Both the position numbers and the translations under genes were made by a program. Of a stretch of DNA of 64,000 nucleotides, positions 34,010-42,995 are shown piece after piece. The DNA comes from Lacrimispora amygdalina (GTDB lineage Bacteria > Bacillota > Clostridia > Lachnospirales > Lachnospiraceae), in contig NZ_OAOF01000002.1 in assembly GCF_900205965.1 (NCBI RefSeq), positions 1-64,000 on the forward strand, given 5' to 3'. Below the pieces are notes generated by a model. It did no database searches, had not been told where the DNA came from, and worked only from the letters and a program-made list of their open reading frames with translations. Every line of letters begins with the position of its first letter. Position 1 is the stretch's first letter.

Positions 34010-34975
34010 TCAATCATCCTGTTTTCTAGATAGGTTTGCCTGTACGCGGTTGTATAATTCCTGTGCCGCGTTGTACCCCATCTTCTTCTGTCTGTAATTG
34101 ACGGCAGCTGATTCCACAATAATAGCCAGATTACGGCCCGGACGTACAGGAATGGAATGGCATACAACCTGATTGCCTAAAAACTCCGTGTAATTGTCCT
34201 CGATTCCCAGTCTGTCGTACTCTTTATCCTTATCCCAGTCTTCCAGCTTAATCACCATATCGATGGACTGGGTGTCCTTTACGCTCTCCACACCGAACAA
34301 TGTCTTCACATCAATAATTCCGATTCCGCGTAATTCAATAAAATGCCTTGTGATTTCCGGTGCACTTCCAATTAAGGTATCATCACTCACCTTGCGGATC
34401 TCAACAACATCATCCGTTACAAGACGGTGTCCTCTTTTAATTAACTCCAGAGCCGCTTCGCTTTTACCGATGCCGCTCTCACCCATAATCAGCACGCCTT
34501 CACCGAATACGTCAACTAAAACGCCGTGAATGCTGATGCAGGGAGCCAGCTTCACCTTCAGCCAGCGGATGACCTCTGCCATTAAATCAGAGGTGGTCTT
34601 ATCTGAAACAAGGCATGGGATTCCATAATGGTTGCAGAGTGCCAGCATATCCTCATCCGGACTCTGACTGCGGCTGTATACCAGGCACGGAATCTGATAG
34701 GAGAGCAGCTTGTCGTACATCTCCATCTTTCTTTCATGATTCATCTGGCTGATATATTCCTGCTCTACATATCCGATGATCTGAACCCGTTCATTATCAA
34801 AGTGATCAAAAAAACCGGCCAGCTGAAGAGCCGGACGGTTTACATCCGGGTGGCTGAGCACAATTTTCTCCGCATCGATCTCCGGCGTCATATTCCGGAG
34901 ATTCATTTTTTCAATCAGATCTGTGATTGCTACTCCATGCATGGTGAAATGCTCCTTTTCATCTGTTTTTTTCAT
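34010..34975 (-). CDS. hprK: HPr kinase/phosphorylase
   Basis: A 321-residue bifunctional enzyme that phosphorylates or dephosphorylates Ser46 of HPr and Crh to control carbon catabolite repression. It has an N-terminal MurF-like domain, the P-loop GESGIGKSEAALELIKRGHR at about 155-175, the HxxxDD-type segment HRLVTDDVVE, and the family signature ELRGIGIIDVKTLFG. Its substrate candidate Crh is encoded four genes away on the same strand, and uvrC lies just upstream. Confidence 0.97.
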   Translation of the reverse strand: MKKTDEKEHFTMHGVAITDLIEKMNLRNMTPEIDAEKIVLSHPDVNRPALQLAGFFDHFDNERVQIIGYVEQEYISQMNHERKMEMYDKLLSYQIPCLVYSRSQSPDEDMLALCNHYGIPCLVSDKTTSDLMAEVIRWLKVKLAPCISIHGVLVDVFGEGVLIMGESGIGKSEAALELIKRGHRLVTDDVVEIRKVSDDTLIGSAPEITRHFIELRGIGIIDVKTLFGVESVKDTQSIDMVIKLEDWDKDKEYDRLGIEDNYTEFLGNQVVCHSIPVRPGRNLAIIVESAAVNYRQKKMGYNAAQELYNRVQANLSRKQDD

Positions 34976-35011
34976 ACTAACACAGATTTTATGTTTTGAA
35001 AAGCTATGGGA

Positions 35012-36883
35012 CTAATTATGAAAGAATTCATACACACTTTTTGCAGAGCGGGAATTCATGCCTTCTGTAGCTTCCAGTTCCTCAAGCGTGGCCTCTCTCA
35101 CTGCTTCCAGGCCCTTAAATCTGCGCATTAAAGCCTTTCTTCTGCCAGGTCCGATATTAGGAATATCATCGAGTATGGATTTTACCTGCCCTTTGCTTCT
35201 TAAACTTCTGTGATATTCTATGGCAAAGCGGTGGGCTTCATCCTGAATCCGTGTGATCAGTTTAAACCCTTCCGAATGCCGGTCAATGGGAATTTCCACA
35301 TTGTTATAGTAAAGCCCCCTGGTCCGGTGATTGTCATCTTTTACCATACCGCATACGGGAATGGCAAGCCCCAGCTGAGTTAGTGCCTCTAAGGCGATGT
35401 TCACCTGCCCTTTTCCTCCATCCATCATGATTAAGTCTGGGAATCGGGTGAAGCTTCCTAATTCTTCTTCCACGCCCTTTTCCCTTAAGCTTTCTGCTTC
35501 CTGTAAACCGTGGGAAAACCTTCTGGTCAGGACCTCATTCATGGAAGCGTAATCGTTGGCTCCCTTTACCCACTTAATCTTGAATTTCCTGTAATCATTG
35601 CGTTTGGGTCTGCCGTTTTCATACACGATCATGGACCCTACCGACTCAAAACCGCTTATATTGGAAATATCAAATGCCTCAATCCGTTTTACATCAGAAA
35701 GCCCCAGCAGACTTCCCACTTCATTCATGGCTCCTACCGTACGAAGTTCCTCCCGCTTGATCTTTTCCTTATCCTGGGAGAGAACCAGAGCCGCATTCTT
35801 TTCCGCCAGCTCCATAAGGCGTTCTTTCTGCCCTTTCTTAGGCACCGTAAGTTTTACCTTCTGTCCCCGTTTGGCAGACAGCCATTCCCCGATCACGCCA
35901 TCTTCCTCAAGCTGGGTCTGCATCCATATCTCTCTTGGTACAAAGGGTGTTCCTGAATAGAACTGTTTCACAAAGCTGGTTAAAATCTGACCATTGTCTT
36001 CTGCCGTGGCTACATTTACATGAAAATGTTCTCTTCCGATCAGTTTCCCCTCACGCACAAAAAAGACCTGGACCACAGCATCTTTTTCATCTTTTGCCAT
36101 GGCGATAATATCCCGGTCTTCCATACCGCTGTCCGTGATCTTCTGTTTTTGGGCGATCTGTTTTACACTGGTTAACAAATCTCTGTATTCAATGGCTTTT
36201 TCATAATCCATCTCATCCGATGCAGCCTGCATCTTTTCTTCCAGCATGGTAATGACCGGCGCGTATTTCCCTCCAAGAAAATCAATCACCTGACTGATCG
36301 ATCTTCCATAATCTTCCTGACTGATATATCCCTGGCAGGGTGCCTGACACTGCTTGATATGATAGTTTAAGCAGGGTCTTTCTTTCCCGATATCTCTGGG
36401 CAGATTGCGGCTGCAGGTTCTGATCTGGTACAGCTTGTGGATCAGATCAATGGTATCTTTCACCGCTCCCGCGCTGGTATAGGGACCAAAGTACCTGCTT
36501 TTATCCTTCTTCATATCTCTGGAAAACAGAACCCTGGGAAATTCCTCGTACACGGTAACCTTAATGTAAGGATAAGTCTTATCATCCTTTAACATGGTAT
36601 TATAACGGGGCCGGTGCTCCTTGATTAAATTGCATTCCAGCACAAGCGCTTCCAGTTCTGAGTCTGTTATAATGTATTCAAAACGGGCGATTCTCGACAC
36701 CATCTGTTCGATCTTTGCCGTCTTATTTCTGCTGCTTTGAAAATACTGCCTGACCCTGTTTTTTAAGCTGATCGCTTTTCCCACATAGATAATTTCGTCC
36801 CGCTTATCGTGCATGATATACACTCCAGGCTGGGACGGCAGTTTTTTCAACTCTTCTTCTATATTAAATTCGATGTGGTCCAC
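35012..36883 (-). CDS. uvrC: UvrABC system protein C
   Basis: A 623-residue nucleotide excision repair nuclease that makes both cuts around a lesion. The GIY-YIG domain is at 10-95 ([20 protein letters not shown]), a UVR motif at about 205-235, the RNase H-like domain for the 5' cut includes [17 protein letters not shown], and a helix-hairpin-helix ([20 protein letters not shown]) closes the protein. A normal full-length UvrC. Confidence 0.97.
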   Translation of the reverse strand: MDHIEFNIEEELKKLPSQPGVYIMHDKRDEIIYVGKAISLKNRVRQYFQSSRNKTAKIEQMVSRIARFEYIITDSELEALVLECNLIKEHRPRYNTMLKDDKTYPYIKVTVYEEFPRVLFSRDMKKDKSRYFGPYTSAGAVKDTIDLIHKLYQIRTCSRNLPRDIGKERPCLNYHIKQCQAPCQGYISQEDYGRSISQVIDFLGGKYAPVITMLEEKMQAASDEMDYEKAIEYRDLLTSVKQIAQKQKITDSGMEDRDIIAMAKDEKDAVVQVFFVREGKLIGREHFHVNVATAEDNGQILTSFVKQFYSGTPFVPREIWMQTQLEEDGVIGEWLSAKRGQKVKLTVPKKGQKERLMELAEKNAALVLSQDKEKIKREELRTVGAMNEVGSLLGLSDVKRIEAFDISNISGFESVGSMIVYENGRPKRNDYRKFKIKWVKGANDYASMNEVLTRRFSHGLQEAESLREKGVEEELGSFTRFPDLIMMDGGKGQVNIALEALTQLGLAIPVCGMVKDDNHRTRGLYYNNVEIPIDRHSEGFKLITRIQDEAHRFAIEYHRSLRSKGQVKSILDDIPNIGPGRRKALMRRFKGLEAVREATLEELEATEGMNSRSAKSVYEFFHN

Positions 36884-36893
36884 CTGGTTCGAA

Positions 36894-37415
36894 TCACCTC
36901 AATCTTGTTCCGTCGTATTTGATCTGCAGTTCCAGATAACGCTCCACTGCATAATACTTCTCTTCCGGCTCAGAATCCGCTCTTCCGATATCCATAATCT
37001 CACAGATCGCAAGAAGCTCTTCCGCCGTAAATTTGTCTTTTAAGGTCTTTAACACCTCTAACTTATCATAATACGTCTCTGCGTCAAGAAATGCAAGCAG
37101 ATTTTTATTGGGTCCGTCATGTTCTTCTTTCGTTGTCTCTTCTTTCTGCTCTCCATCCGGCTGGTTTACATCACTGGCTGCCGTTAAGTCAACCCGTTCA
37201 AACCGGTATTTTTGAACAACATCCGGGTATTTTTCATGATCCACCTCGCTGGTGAACATGGAGAGAGGACGTACATAAACATCAAAGGTTCCGTACAGAG
37301 CCTGATATACCACCATCTTTTCTCTGGTTTCGGAATGAGTGGCAACCGCTGTCACCTGATACATCTTATCCTTAAAATGTCTGTAGAATTCTCCTGGTTT
37401 TGGTATTCTCTCCAT
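36894..37415 (-). CDS. DUF1653 domain protein
   Basis: About 173 residues from the ATG at 37415, after GAGGAAAG. Residues 5-75 are a DUF1653 domain, recognisable by [38 protein letters not shown] and VYVRPLSMF. The rest is acidic, with a C-terminal helical part ([20 protein letters not shown]). DUF1653 proteins have no known function. It lies ten bases before uvrC and 20 bases after the DUF4015 gene, so co-transcription is likely. Confidence 0.8.
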   Translation of the reverse strand: MERIPKPGEFYRHFKDKMYQVTAVATHSETREKMVVYQALYGTFDVYVRPLSMFTSEVDHEKYPDVVQKYRFERVDLTAASDVNQPDGEQKEETTKEEHDGPNKNLLAFLDAETYYDKLEVLKTLKDKFTAEELLAICEIMDIGRADSEPEEKYYAVERYLELQIKYDGTRLR

Positions 37416-37435
37416 CGCTTTCCTCACTTTTCATT

Positions 37436-38944
37436 TCAGGAACCGCCTGTAGTCACGATCACGACTGGAGGCTTACTCCTTTTTTTGCTTTTCTCCAAAG
37501 CTTCCCCGGTCCGGGATTCCTGTGTAGCTGTCTCTTCTGCCGCAACCGATCCTTCCAGACTCTTCTCTGCCTGACTCTCAGCTTTGTCCGGAACCGGTTT
37601 TGTCTCAACCGCTGGTTTTGTCTCTGCCGCCGCTTTTGTCTCAACCGCGGTTTTTGCCTCAGCTGCTGCTTCAGCTTCTGCCGCCGCTTTTGATTCTTCT
37701 TTAGATGCTCTCAACTGGGCTATTTTCTCCGCTTCCTCTTTCGCATCTTCCTCTGACAGCAGGGCATCCCAGGTGTACCGGTTGGAAGCACTCCAAAGAA
37801 TCCACTCGTCATAACCAGCATCGTAAACAGCCTTTATCTGGTCTCTTATTTCCTTCTTCCCGTATGATATGTGATGCTTCAGATAAGAGGCCGTGAAGTC
37901 CTGAAGCCACGGCCGGACAATCGCCTGGCCTTCGCCTTCCCTGCGGGTCTTATCCAGATCAGCCTTAGAAAGATTCAGCGCTGCCAGGATGGTATCATAT
38001 GGTTTCATATCCGGATGGTCAATACCGAAATTGCCGTCACCATAATGGGATGGATAAATCATGGGGCAGATATAATCAAGATGGTCTGTCATATCACTGT
38101 AAACCTGTCCTACCGCCTGGGCATCCACATTACTTCCGATGATGGTTCCGAACACATCGGCAGAAACCGTGATATTCCGGGCAGAGAGTTTCTCATAGGC
38201 ATATTGAATAAACTCTGTAATAATATCTGTTTTTGAACGTCCCTTTGTCACTTTTTCGTCAAAGGCCACCTGCTTCATGGAGCTGTCTGTGGAAAACCGG
38301 ATATAGTCAAACTGAACTTCATCAAAGCCGGCCTCAGATGCGGCTTCTCCCACCTCAACCAGGTAATCCCAGACCTCAGGGCAGTAGGGGTTAACCCAGG
38401 CAAGACCCTGATTATCTCTGTGCAGGCTTCCATCCTTATTCTTCAGACTCCACTCCGGCTTCTGTTCCGCCAGGTAGGGATCCCGGAACGCAACCACCCT
38501 GGCAATGGTATAGATTCCTCTTTCTTTTAACCGGGCCATCATAGCCGGCATGTCACGGATATACTTTTTCTCCGCACCGATTTCCTTCACTGTGGGAGCC
38601 TCGTCCATTGCAAATGTAATTCTGCCGTCATCGTTCTTTACGTCTATCACGACAGCGTTGATTTCCGTGCCCTTAATCTTGTCAAGGATGTCCTGAAAGC
38701 CCTCCGATCCCGCCATATATCCTGAGATATAGATTCCTTTTACTTTAACCGGCTTTTTCTGTGGGAGCACTGATGTCTCCATCGTCTCTGCCTGTATCTC
38801 TGGCTGGGTGCTATCACTGGAATCTTCCGCCACCCCATCACTGGACTGACCGGTTTCTATTGTCTCGGGTATTTCTTTGTATCTGCCGCATCCGGCTGCT
38901 ACTAATGAGCATACAATTACTGCTAAAAGCCATCGTTTCATCAT
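37436..38944 (-). CDS. DUF4015 (putative glycoside hydrolase) lipoprotein with low-complexity tail
   Basis: A 502-residue exported protein. The N-terminus has a hydrophobic signal ending in the lipobox SLVAAGC (Cys at about 19). The DUF4015 TIM-barrel-like domain is at about 68-400: VKGIYISGYMAGSEGF, AVVIDVKNDDG, FDEVQFDYIRFSTD, YICPMIYPSHYGDGNFG and EWILWSASNRY. Conserved Asp residues in the FDYIRF and IDVKNDDG strands could be catalytic, but activity is unproven for the family. The last ~95 residues are an Ala/Glu/Lys/Thr-rich repeat region with a basic end, perhaps interacting with the wall. Confidence 0.85.
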   Translation of the reverse strand: MMKRWLLAVIVCSLVAAGCGRYKEIPETIETGQSSDGVAEDSSDSTQPEIQAETMETSVLPQKKPVKVKGIYISGYMAGSEGFQDILDKIKGTEINAVVIDVKNDDGRITFAMDEAPTVKEIGAEKKYIRDMPAMMARLKERGIYTIARVVAFRDPYLAEQKPEWSLKNKDGSLHRDNQGLAWVNPYCPEVWDYLVEVGEAASEAGFDEVQFDYIRFSTDSSMKQVAFDEKVTKGRSKTDIITEFIQYAYEKLSARNITVSADVFGTIIGSNVDAQAVGQVYSDMTDHLDYICPMIYPSHYGDGNFGIDHPDMKPYDTILAALNLSKADLDKTRREGEGQAIVRPWLQDFTASYLKHHISYGKKEIRDQIKAVYDAGYDEWILWSASNRYTWDALLSEEDAKEEAEKIAQLRASKEESKAAAEAEAAAEAKTAVETKAAAETKPAVETKPVPDKAESQAEKSLEGSVAAEETATQESRTGEALEKSKKRSKPPVVIVTTGGS

Positions 38945-39069
38945 TTATCTTTCTCTTTCTCTATGGTTTTCAGTGTCTCATTGTAATAATTATTTAATAT
39001 TTTACCACATTTTGTAAAATATTCCAAATAAAAATTTAATATCCCGGATGCAGCAGTATGTTTTATCTT

Positions 39070-39840
39070 TTAATAACCAGTTATTTCATAGACCGGATAT
39101 TCCCGGTCCCGATGATATCCAAGCTTTTCGGCAAGTGCCGCAGAACCCGGATTGTGGGCGTCCCAGCTGGGGTAAAGTCCTCTGTCTAAACATTCCAGTA
39201 TAAGCTTAGCTCCACAGGAATATGCCAGCCCCTTCCGCCTGTATTCTTTCTTTGTATCAATCTCAATCTCGATTCCACCATGATAAACCGTATAGGAGGA
39301 TGCACCGGCAACTACCTCTCCATTTAAAAGAACGGCGGCTCCGATTCCCCTTTTTCTGTAATCTTCATAGTCTGCAAACTGGGAACATAAATCTCTGGAC
39401 CAGGCATTATCCATCACCTGTCTGTAAATTCCCTCGTCAAACATGCGAAGGATAAATGGAGGTGATAGGCTCTCTGCTGCCCTGTTTAACAGCTCTCTGT
39501 CAAAAACAGCCGGTTCTTTCTTTATCGCATAACGGCTCCTTCGGCTGGCGGAGGACTTCCAGACCTTCTCAATGGCTTGTGCCCATGCTTCATTTTCAGG
39601 AACCATAATGATAAAATCAGATTTTCTTCCTGATGGTTTATTTGTTATTAATTCTGGATCCGGCACTCCTGAAAAAAAGCAGAAATCTCCAATTACCAGC
39701 TGAGCGGAGCGTGGATTCTTCTGCCGGTCGGCGAAGGCCCTTCCCATGACATTTTGCAGACAGGACCAGATGAGAGTTTCTTCCCAGCCAGCAAATAATG
39801 GCTGTAAAATGGATTTATCTTCAATTTCAATTATTCCCAT
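39070..39840 (-). CDS. GNAT acetyltransferase (ZmaR-like group)
   Basis: A 256-residue protein of the two-part GNAT family (PF12746 type) that includes the zwittermicin resistance protein ZmaR. The acetyl-CoA binding segment is IDTKKEYRRKGLAYSCGAKL at about 195-215, followed by YPSWDAHNPGSAALAEKLGY, both typical of this group. The substrate is unknown; resistance or small-molecule acetylation are possible. It follows tag by 15 bases on the same strand. Confidence 0.8.
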   Translation of the reverse strand: MGIIEIEDKSILQPLFAGWEETLIWSCLQNVMGRAFADRQKNPRSAQLVIGDFCFFSGVPDPELITNKPSGRKSDFIIMVPENEAWAQAIEKVWKSSASRRSRYAIKKEPAVFDRELLNRAAESLSPPFILRMFDEGIYRQVMDNAWSRDLCSQFADYEDYRKRGIGAAVLLNGEVVAGASSYTVYHGGIEIEIDTKKEYRRKGLAYSCGAKLILECLDRGLYPSWDAHNPGSAALAEKLGYHRDREYPVYEITGY

Positions 39841-39855
39841 GTTCTCTCCTGTTCC

Positions 39856-40413
39856 TTATGACTTCTGCCTGCAGATACATGCCAGCTCGTGGTCATTGAC
39901 CACTCCCACAGCCTGAAGATAGGAATAGATGGTTACAGATCCCACAAATGACATGCCTCTTTTTTTCATATCCTTTGATATCCGGTCAGACAGTTCTGTT
40001 TTTACAGAAAAATTATCATCCTGGTTCACAATGATTTTCCCGTCTGTAAATCCCCATAAATAGTTTGAAAATGATCCGAATTCCTTTTGTATTTCCATAA
40101 AGATACGGGTATTTTTTACGGCAGCCTCGACTTTTCTTCTGTTTCTGATAATGCCTGGGTTCTCCATCAGTTCATTTAACTTCTCTTCTTTGTATGCAGA
40201 AACCTTTTCCGGATTAAATCCGTCAAAGGCCTCCCGGAATGCTTCCCGCTTTTTTAACACGGTAATCCAGGAAAGCCCTGCCTGAAAGGTTTCTAACAGA
40301 AACATCTCATACAGTTTCTGATCGTCGTAAACAGGGACTCCCCATTCCTCATCATGATATTTCACGTAGACGGGTGATGATTCATCCACCCAAAAGCAGC
40401 GTTTCTTTTCCAT
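39856..40413 (-). CDS. tag: DNA-3-methyladenine glycosylase I
   Basis: A 185-residue base excision enzyme that removes 3-methyladenine. I use the ATG at 40413, which overlaps the map stop (TAATG) and has GGAGGTG upstream, rather than an earlier in-frame ATG inside map. The zinc site is complete: Cys and His in the opening CFWVDES and YVKYHDEEWG, and His and Cys in the final NDHELACICR. The helix-hairpin-helix region includes FQAGLSWITVLKKREAF. Confidence 0.95.
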   Translation of the reverse strand: MEKKRCFWVDESSPVYVKYHDEEWGVPVYDDQKLYEMFLLETFQAGLSWITVLKKREAFREAFDGFNPEKVSAYKEEKLNELMENPGIIRNRRKVEAAVKNTRIFMEIQKEFGSFSNYLWGFTDGKIIVNQDDNFSVKTELSDRISKDMKKRGMSFVGSVTIYSYLQAVGVVNDHELACICRQKS

Positions 40414-41285
40414 TATCTGGCAAGCACCTCCGGCCCTTCCTCTGTAATTAAAACGGTATACTCCCACTGTGCCGACAAACTTCCATCCTTTGTATAGATG
40501 GTCCATCCATCGGTGTCATCCTGCACAACATCGGCCTTTCCTGCGTTAACCATAGGCTCAATGGTAAAAATCATTCCAGGAACTAAAAGCATATCCGTAC
40601 CTCTTGTTCCGATATGGCTGACCCATGGCTCCTCATGAAATTCCACTCCTACCCCATGACCGCCGATCTCTCTCACCACCGTAAAGCCATTGGCATAGAT
40701 ATATTCGGAAATCACCGCTCCGATATCTCCCAAATGTCCCCATGCTCTGGCTTCTTTTAATGCCAGATCCACGCTTTCTTTTGTAACGCGGACCAGTTTT
40801 TCGGCTTCCGGAGATACATTTCCCATACAGTACATTCTGGAGGCATCTGCATAATAGCCGTCTAAAATGGTGGTTACGTCCACGTTAATAATGTCGCCTT
40901 CTTTTAAAATCCGTTTTGGATCAGGGATTCCATGGCAGACCACCTCATTAATGGAGGTACAGACGCTTTTGGGATATCCTTCAAAGTTAAGGGGCGCTGG
41001 AATTCCGCCCAGACGTATGGTAGATTCGTGGACCAGGGTATTTAAATCCTCGGTACTGATTCCGGGACCAATCTTCTCTCCTACCAGATCAAGAATCTGA
41101 TTGTTAACCACACCTGCACGGCGTATTCCTTCAATCTGGGCCGGTGTCTTAATCATAGAGTGATTTGGCACCTCCTCCCCCATGATTTCGTAGTTCTCAA
41201 GTTTTCTGTCAAACTCCAGATGACAGGCTTTATATTTCTTTCCGCTGCCGCACCAGCACGGGTCGTTTCTTCCTATTTTAAACAT
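40413..41285 (-). CDS. map: Methionine aminopeptidase type I with SEC-C zinc motif
   Basis: A 290-residue enzyme removing the initiator methionine. Residues 1-25 are a SEC-C zinc-binding tail (RNDPCWCGSGKKYKACH), seen in a subset of clostridial Map proteins and thought to aid ribosome association. The pita-bread catalytic domain carries the five metal ligands: two Asp in INVDVTTILDGYYADAS, His in REIGGHGVGVEFHEEP, Glu in FTIEPMVN and a final Glu in SAQWEYTVLIT. It is coupled to tag. Confidence 0.96.
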   Translation of the reverse strand: MFKIGRNDPCWCGSGKKYKACHLEFDRKLENYEIMGEEVPNHSMIKTPAQIEGIRRAGVVNNQILDLVGEKIGPGISTEDLNTLVHESTIRLGGIPAPLNFEGYPKSVCTSINEVVCHGIPDPKRILKEGDIINVDVTTILDGYYADASRMYCMGNVSPEAEKLVRVTKESVDLALKEARAWGHLGDIGAVISEYIYANGFTVVREIGGHGVGVEFHEEPWVSHIGTRGTDMLLVPGMIFTIEPMVNAGKADVVQDDTDGWTIYTKDGSLSAQWEYTVLITEEGPEVLAR

Positions 41286-41314
41286 GATTCTCCTCCTTCT
41301 TACTACAACGTTTT

Positions 41315-41333
41315 AACACGTTTAAAGCGTGTT
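41315..41333. promoter_or_regulatory. Dyad between the divergent map and DUF1846 genes
   Basis: AACACG and CGTGTT are separated by seven bases, within a 154-base divergent intergenic region. On the minus strand they fall between a TTTACA and a TAAAAC box (17-base spacing), which could be the map promoter, so the dyad may be an operator. Confidence 0.4.
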
Positions 41334-41439
41334 GTAAAGACTTTCCAGCAAATATGGACAGATAAAAGCCATGGCATTTTCCAGGGTTCTATGTTACAAT
41401 CGATAGTATTGTGAATATGAACATGCCACGGAGGGACAA

Positions 41440-42918
41440 ATGAAACCAGGATTTGATAACAACAAATATTTAACCATGCAGTCAGAGCATATCAAGGAGC
41501 GGATCAGCCAGTTCGGGGACAAGCTCTATCTGGAATTCGGGGGTAAACTCTTTGACGATTACCACGCTTCCAGAGTGCTTCCGGGTTTTGAGCCGGACAG
41601 CAAGCTTCGCATGCTGATGCAGCTTGCTGATCAGGCTGAGATCGTAATTGCCATCAGCGCAGCTGACATTGAAAAGAATAAGATCCGCCATGATCTCGGG
41701 ATCACATATGATGTGGATGTATTCCGTCTCATACAGTCCTTTACCGATAAGGGACTATATGTGGGAAGTGTTGTTATTACTCAGTATTCCGGTCAGAAAG
41801 CAGCCGACGTTTTCAAAGGAAAGCTGGAATCCCTGGGAATTAAAGTATACCGTCATTTTATTATTGACGGATATCCCGCTAACATTCCCTTCATCGTCAG
41901 TGATGAGGGTTATGGAAGAAATGATTATATAGAAACTTCCAGACCGCTGGTAATCATCACCGCGCCGGGACCTGGCAGCGGAAAGATGGCAACCTGCTTA
42001 TCACAGCTTTATCACGAGAACAAGCGGGGAATCAAAGCCGGGTATGCCAAATTTGAGACCTTCCCCATCTGGAATATTCCACTAAAGCATCCGGTGAATC
42101 TGGCATACGAAGCTGCTACTGCCGATTTAAATGATGTGAATATGATCGACCCCTTCCATTTGGAAGCTTATGGAGAAACTACGGTAAATTATAACCGGGA
42201 TGTGGAAATTTTCCCGGTATTAAGCGCTATCTTTGAAGGAATCTACGGAGAATGCCCATACAAATCACCTACTGATATGGGTGTGAATATGGCAGGCCAC
42301 TGTATCGTGGACGACGAGATCTGCAGGGAAGCCTCCCGTCAGGAAATCATCAGACGGTATTATCAGGCTTTGTCCCGTCTGGCGAAAGACATGGGATCTA
42401 AAGATGAGGTATATAAAATCGAGCTTTTGATGAAGCAGGCCAAAATTAACACGGAAAAGAGAAAACCCGTAGGTGCCGCCAATGAACTTGCGAAGAATAA
42501 CGGATCGCCTGCCGCTGCACTTTTACTGGATGACGGTACCATTGTGACAGGAAAAACCACCCATTTACTGGGAGCCTCTGCAGCACTTTTGTTAAATGCT
42601 GTAAAGATGCTGGGTAATATTCCTCACGATGTTCATTTGATTTCTCCATCTGCCATTGAACCGATTCAAAAACTAAAGGTAATGTATTTAGGAAGCAGAA
42701 ACCCAAGGCTTCACACAGATGAGGTCCTGATTGCGCTGTCCGCTTCTGCAGCGACTGATGTCAATGCACAGACCGCACTGGAGCAGCTTCCTAAATTAAA
42801 AGGAACCGATGCCCACACATCTGTCCTGCTTTCTGATGTGGATGTGAAAACCTTTAAAAATTTAGGAATCCATCTGACTAGCGAACCAATCTATGAGCAG
42901 AAGAAAATTTATCATTAA
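41440..42918 (+). CDS. DUF1846 family protein
   Basis: A 492-residue cytoplasmic protein matching DUF1846 over its whole length: KPGFDNNKYLTMQSEHIKER, YLEFGGKLFDDYHASRVLPG, the P-loop-like ITAPGPGSGKMATCLSQLYH, and VNMAGHCIVDDEICREASRQ. The GPGSGK segment suggests nucleotide binding. No function is established. ACGGAGGGAC precedes the ATG, and the gene stands alone between a divergent map gene and a bidirectional terminator. Confidence 0.9.
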   Translation: MKPGFDNNKYLTMQSEHIKERISQFGDKLYLEFGGKLFDDYHASRVLPGFEPDSKLRMLMQLADQAEIVIAISAADIEKNKIRHDLGITYDVDVFRLIQSFTDKGLYVGSVVITQYSGQKAADVFKGKLESLGIKVYRHFIIDGYPANIPFIVSDEGYGRNDYIETSRPLVIITAPGPGSGKMATCLSQLYHENKRGIKAGYAKFETFPIWNIPLKHPVNLAYEAATADLNDVNMIDPFHLEAYGETTVNYNRDVEIFPVLSAIFEGIYGECPYKSPTDMGVNMAGHCIVDDEICREASRQEIIRRYYQALSRLAKDMGSKDEVYKIELLMKQAKINTEKRKPVGAANELAKNNGSPAAALLLDDGTIVTGKTTHLLGASAALLLNAVKMLGNIPHDVHLISPSAIEPIQKLKVMYLGSRNPRLHTDEVLIALSASAATDVNAQTALEQLPKLKGTDAHTSVLLSDVDVKTFKNLGIHLTSEPIYEQKKIYH

Positions 42919-42929
42919 TGCATAATAAT

Positions 42930-42976
42930 GGAGCTGCTGTTTCAGTAGAATATACTTTTACAGCAGCTCCGTTTTA
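42930..42976. terminator. Bidirectional terminator between DUF1846 and the surface protein gene
   Basis: GGAGCTGCTGT pairs with ACAGCAGCTCC around a loop of about 19 bases, followed by GTTTTACT. Confidence 0.85.
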
Positions 42977-42995
42977 CTACTTTGCTCTTCGACTC

